64,000 bases of DNA from positions 54,974,494 to 55,038,493 of the forward strand of contig NC_053045.1 in assembly GCF_003473485.1 (NCBI RefSeq), written 5' to 3'. The notes beneath the pieces were generated by a model that searched no databases, was not told where the DNA came from, and saw only the letters and a program-made list of their open reading frames with translations. Numbering within the stretch: position 1 is the first letter of the stretch; each line of letters starts with the position of its first letter. A program made the translations under genes and the position numbers. Source of the stretch: Medicago truncatula (taxonomy: Eukaryota > Streptophyta > Magnoliopsida > Fabales > Fabaceae). This document shows, piece after piece, positions 61,328 through 64,000 of this stretch.

Positions 61328-63654
61328 GACTTTTTTGTTTCTAACATTTGAAGTGTGCATGTCAAAGCACAAACGGATTGTTAAAGTGGGTTTTCGCCTT
61401 TTCGGAAGAAAAAAACAGTTAGATACAGCTGAAAATTCGAACATAAAATAAATCTAGAATGACAGAATAGATAATTATTCATTTGTATGTCCGGATCTTT
61501 AAAATTTTGTAGCGTGGATGTCAATAAAAGGCATTTCGTGGGGGTAAACTTCTCCCAATCACTTGTGTCTTTCAAAAGTTTAGGGTCTGATTATGTGCTT
61601 TTTTTAAAGTGATATAAATGTTTTGATTAAACAATTTTTCAGAAAATTTACAACAATTGTGCAAAGTTCTTTCTTGAACGACTTTTTCTTTCGACAAAAG
61701 TTTTTTATTTCAAAAATAAAATTGAAGTTTTACACAATATCAAATTATTCTTATAAAATTGAGCAGTTATTTTCGAATAAATTAATTTAAACGGTCGTCT
61801 CATCAAAAAGAGAGATCTATCTAATACAGAACACAGCAACACTTTGGATGATGTAATGTCTTCATTCTAGGCTTAACAATACTTTTAGCCTTCCACTAAA
61901 GTGATTTTACGGTTTTAATCTCACTTTTTTGTTTTGCAATTTTGATCTGTCTATTTTTTTGCGGAGCTTCTTTTCCTTTTGTTGTTTTAAAACCACACGT
62001 GTCTCAAAAACGTAAGAATCTCTTTTATTTAGAGGTGTGCCGGTCATAGTATGTGTTTGGCAACGCGTTTTGAAGCTCCAAACGTGGTTTACTTTTTCCA
62101 AACGCCATTTTGTCCTTAAACATGTTTGGATGAATGAAAAGGCAAGTTTTTGAAACGTGGTTTTTGTCTCCAAACGTGGTTTTGCTGAAGCTCAGATTTG
62201 TAGCTTCTACGGCAGGGGAAAATGTGGTTCAGCCTTTAAAGATGTGTGACATGTTTATCATCCTATTTTACCCTTGCTTTCTTTGTAATTTGTTTTCTGA
62301 TATTTTCATATTTGCAGCTTGCTTTACTGTTTTTGTGGCAATAGGTTGAAGAAGATGGTACATGTACTTTTTGTTAGGTTTAACTCACTGGCCCATTAAA
62401 TCTCTATCATAGACTTTCTATTTTATTTATTTATTATTTTTTTGTGATGATTTGCTTTTATTCTTTTGCTGAGAGGATTTTTTTTTATTGTTAAAAGAAG
62501 TTAAAATAATTTAATGAAACTAATGTAAAGAAAACAATTTATAAACATATAATTTTTTTTTACGTATTACTTGATAAATTATTATGAAGGAAAATAAACA
62601 AAGTTAAATATAAAAGTAATGTAATTTAAGTTGGGACCTATTTTGGTAATTATGTATTTAAAAGTAATTTTGATTCAAAATATATAAATAAAATTAATTC
62701 ATAAAAATCACTTTTAAACGAGTGTATCCAAACATAAATCAATTCACATCTAACTCACTTTTAACCAAAAACAATTTTCTCAAACTCAATTCTATCAAAA
62801 TCAATTATCCCCACCGTCGTACGAAACACATATTCAAACCCAAATAAGTCTATGTCCACGTTGGATAAATTGAGCTGTAAGCCCATAACCAACCACCATT
62901 GGTTAAAACTTAAAAATGAGTATAGTTATGATTAATGTTAAATGCAAGACTATTGAACTTTTTTACAAGCTGCAAAAATATTGAACTAGGACAATAAGAT
63001 TTCTATTTTTTCTTGTTGGCCAATAAGATTTATAATTGAATAAATCATCAACTTAGTAATCCGAGAATTATATATCTCTAAATTATTATCTAAAATATAT
63101 AAAAATAATAAGTAGTTGTATAGGACATTAAATTTATTTCTTCGTTTTTTAGAAACGTGAATTCTTAGTCCCTATTATCACTTTTTTTTTATACCTATTT
63201 TTATAGATATAAAGTTTTTTTTTTATTTTATGAAAAAGGTATTCATTTAGTACTACTGCATTTCAGAGTTACGTTTGAGCACATGATATCTGATTAAACA
63301 ACAGGAAAAGAATCTTTATCATCTCATCTAAATGTTCTTGAGTTTTTATTTGTATAAAGTTTTAAAAATAATTGATTTATTTCTATAAAAAAAATTAAAA
63401 AATAAAAAAAATTGAAGAAGTAATAATATTTTATAGACTATATAGATCTTACTAATCAAGGATTAATCCTTAAGTCCAATTCAAAGCCCAATAAACTCCA
63501 TTACTTGCTTATTCAAAAATTAACAGAAATGGTTGATTCTCTCATTTTCGCTTTCAACAATGCCATAATCGTAATGTTAGTGTAAGATCGTTGAAATCTT
63601 AATCTTGATCGCTTCTTCTTCTTTCTTCGATTCCTCTCTCTCAGTGTAACGAAC
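61328..63654. other. Intergenic between CBR and the next CCCH gene
   Basis: The 3' UTR of CBR is followed by MITE-like DNA near 62030-62210 (repeated CCAAACGTGGTTT blocks) and a repeat-like block near 62620-62830 with short inverted words. No gene supported. Confidence 0.35.
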
Positions 63655-64000
63655 ATGGACGAAGATTTTCAGAAGCGTAACACCGATTGCGTTTATTTCT
63701 TGGCTTCACCTCTCACTTGCAAGAAGGTTCAATCTTCTTTTCCTTCGTAATCACGAATTCAATTCCTATATTTTCTTTTCTATTTCGTAATGCATTTTCT
63801 CTAACCCTATTTTCGCCGCATTTTCGATTCTCGTAAACGTAGCTTTTGTTTCCGTTCAGTTAGGTCACATTTTCATATAATTAAACAATGCACAGTGTTC
63901 TGAAACTTGTAAAAATTCTGTTTTTGTTTTCAATGTTTATAATAACTCATGATTTGATGCAATAACGCTCCGTTATTTATTTTGTTTGCAGGGTGTAGAA
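63655..64000 (+). CDS. CCCH zinc-finger protein (C3H17-like), 5' part only
   Basis: Exon 1 is 63655-63726 (24 codons) and reads MDEDFQKRNTDCVYFLASPL then TCKK; the intron is 63727-63991 and exon 2 starts GGTGTAGAA (GVE) at 63992. Phase 0 is kept. The beginning DCVYFLASPLTCKKGVE is the first CCCH finger of a plant family I recall as zinc finger CCCH domain-containing protein 17 (At2g02160-like). It is a different subfamily from the four tandem genes. The rest lies beyond the window. Confidence 0.8.

Overview
This is plant nuclear DNA, most likely from a legume close to Medicago. The evidence is intron-rich genes with GT-AG junctions, transit-peptide-like N-termini, AT-rich intergenic DNA and many plant transposons: MITEs, Mutator-like and PIF/Harbinger elements, LINE pieces, a tRNA-type SINE and Copia remnants. 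The species is inferred, not proven.

Layout. Four tandem paralogs of a three-finger CCCH zinc-finger protein lie on the + strand (91-2358, 9404-11121, 26719-28942, 35203-38191). Each has one long exon carrying the fingers, a 1.0-2.0 kb intron, and a short last exon ending in the motif GDWIDD or a variant. A NADH pyrophosphatase of the Nudix family (NUDT19 type, 41743-44814), a minus-strand Asp/Glu racemase family gene (46489-47499), a mitochondrial NADH-cytochrome b5 reductase-like gene (CBR type, 13 exons, 55464-61327) and the first codons of a different CCCH gene (63655 to the window end) follow. Between CCCH copies 2 and 3 lie a broken start of the Nudix gene (from 12081) and a full-length but broken CBR copy (14314-18755). 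The order CCCH, NUDT19, CBR therefore occurs twice: the right-hand block is intact and the left-hand block is decayed.

The rest is transposon debris with readable history. There is a 2.0 kb Mutator-like element with about 400-bp inverted ends that carries captured host exons (3867-5862), two degenerate FAR1/MuDR-type copies of which one holds a MITE and the other shows the empty site (31440-34520), and a nearly complete PIF/Harbinger transposon (50475-54278) sitting in LINE DNA. A SINE contains a small retroposon-like insertion and then a hAT MITE (39989-40708), and a 1.57 kb poly(A) retroposon lies inside the CBR pseudogene. Several tiny poly(T)/poly(A) insertions have target duplications of about 16 bp. 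The host genes do not form an operon-like pathway. NUDT19 and CBR both handle pyridine nucleotides and are, as I recall, also neighbours in Arabidopsis, so the pair looks like old microsynteny with the CCCH genes amplified beside it. I found no convincing new system; the most unusual items are the captured-exon MULE, the nested insertions and the tail-only retroposons.
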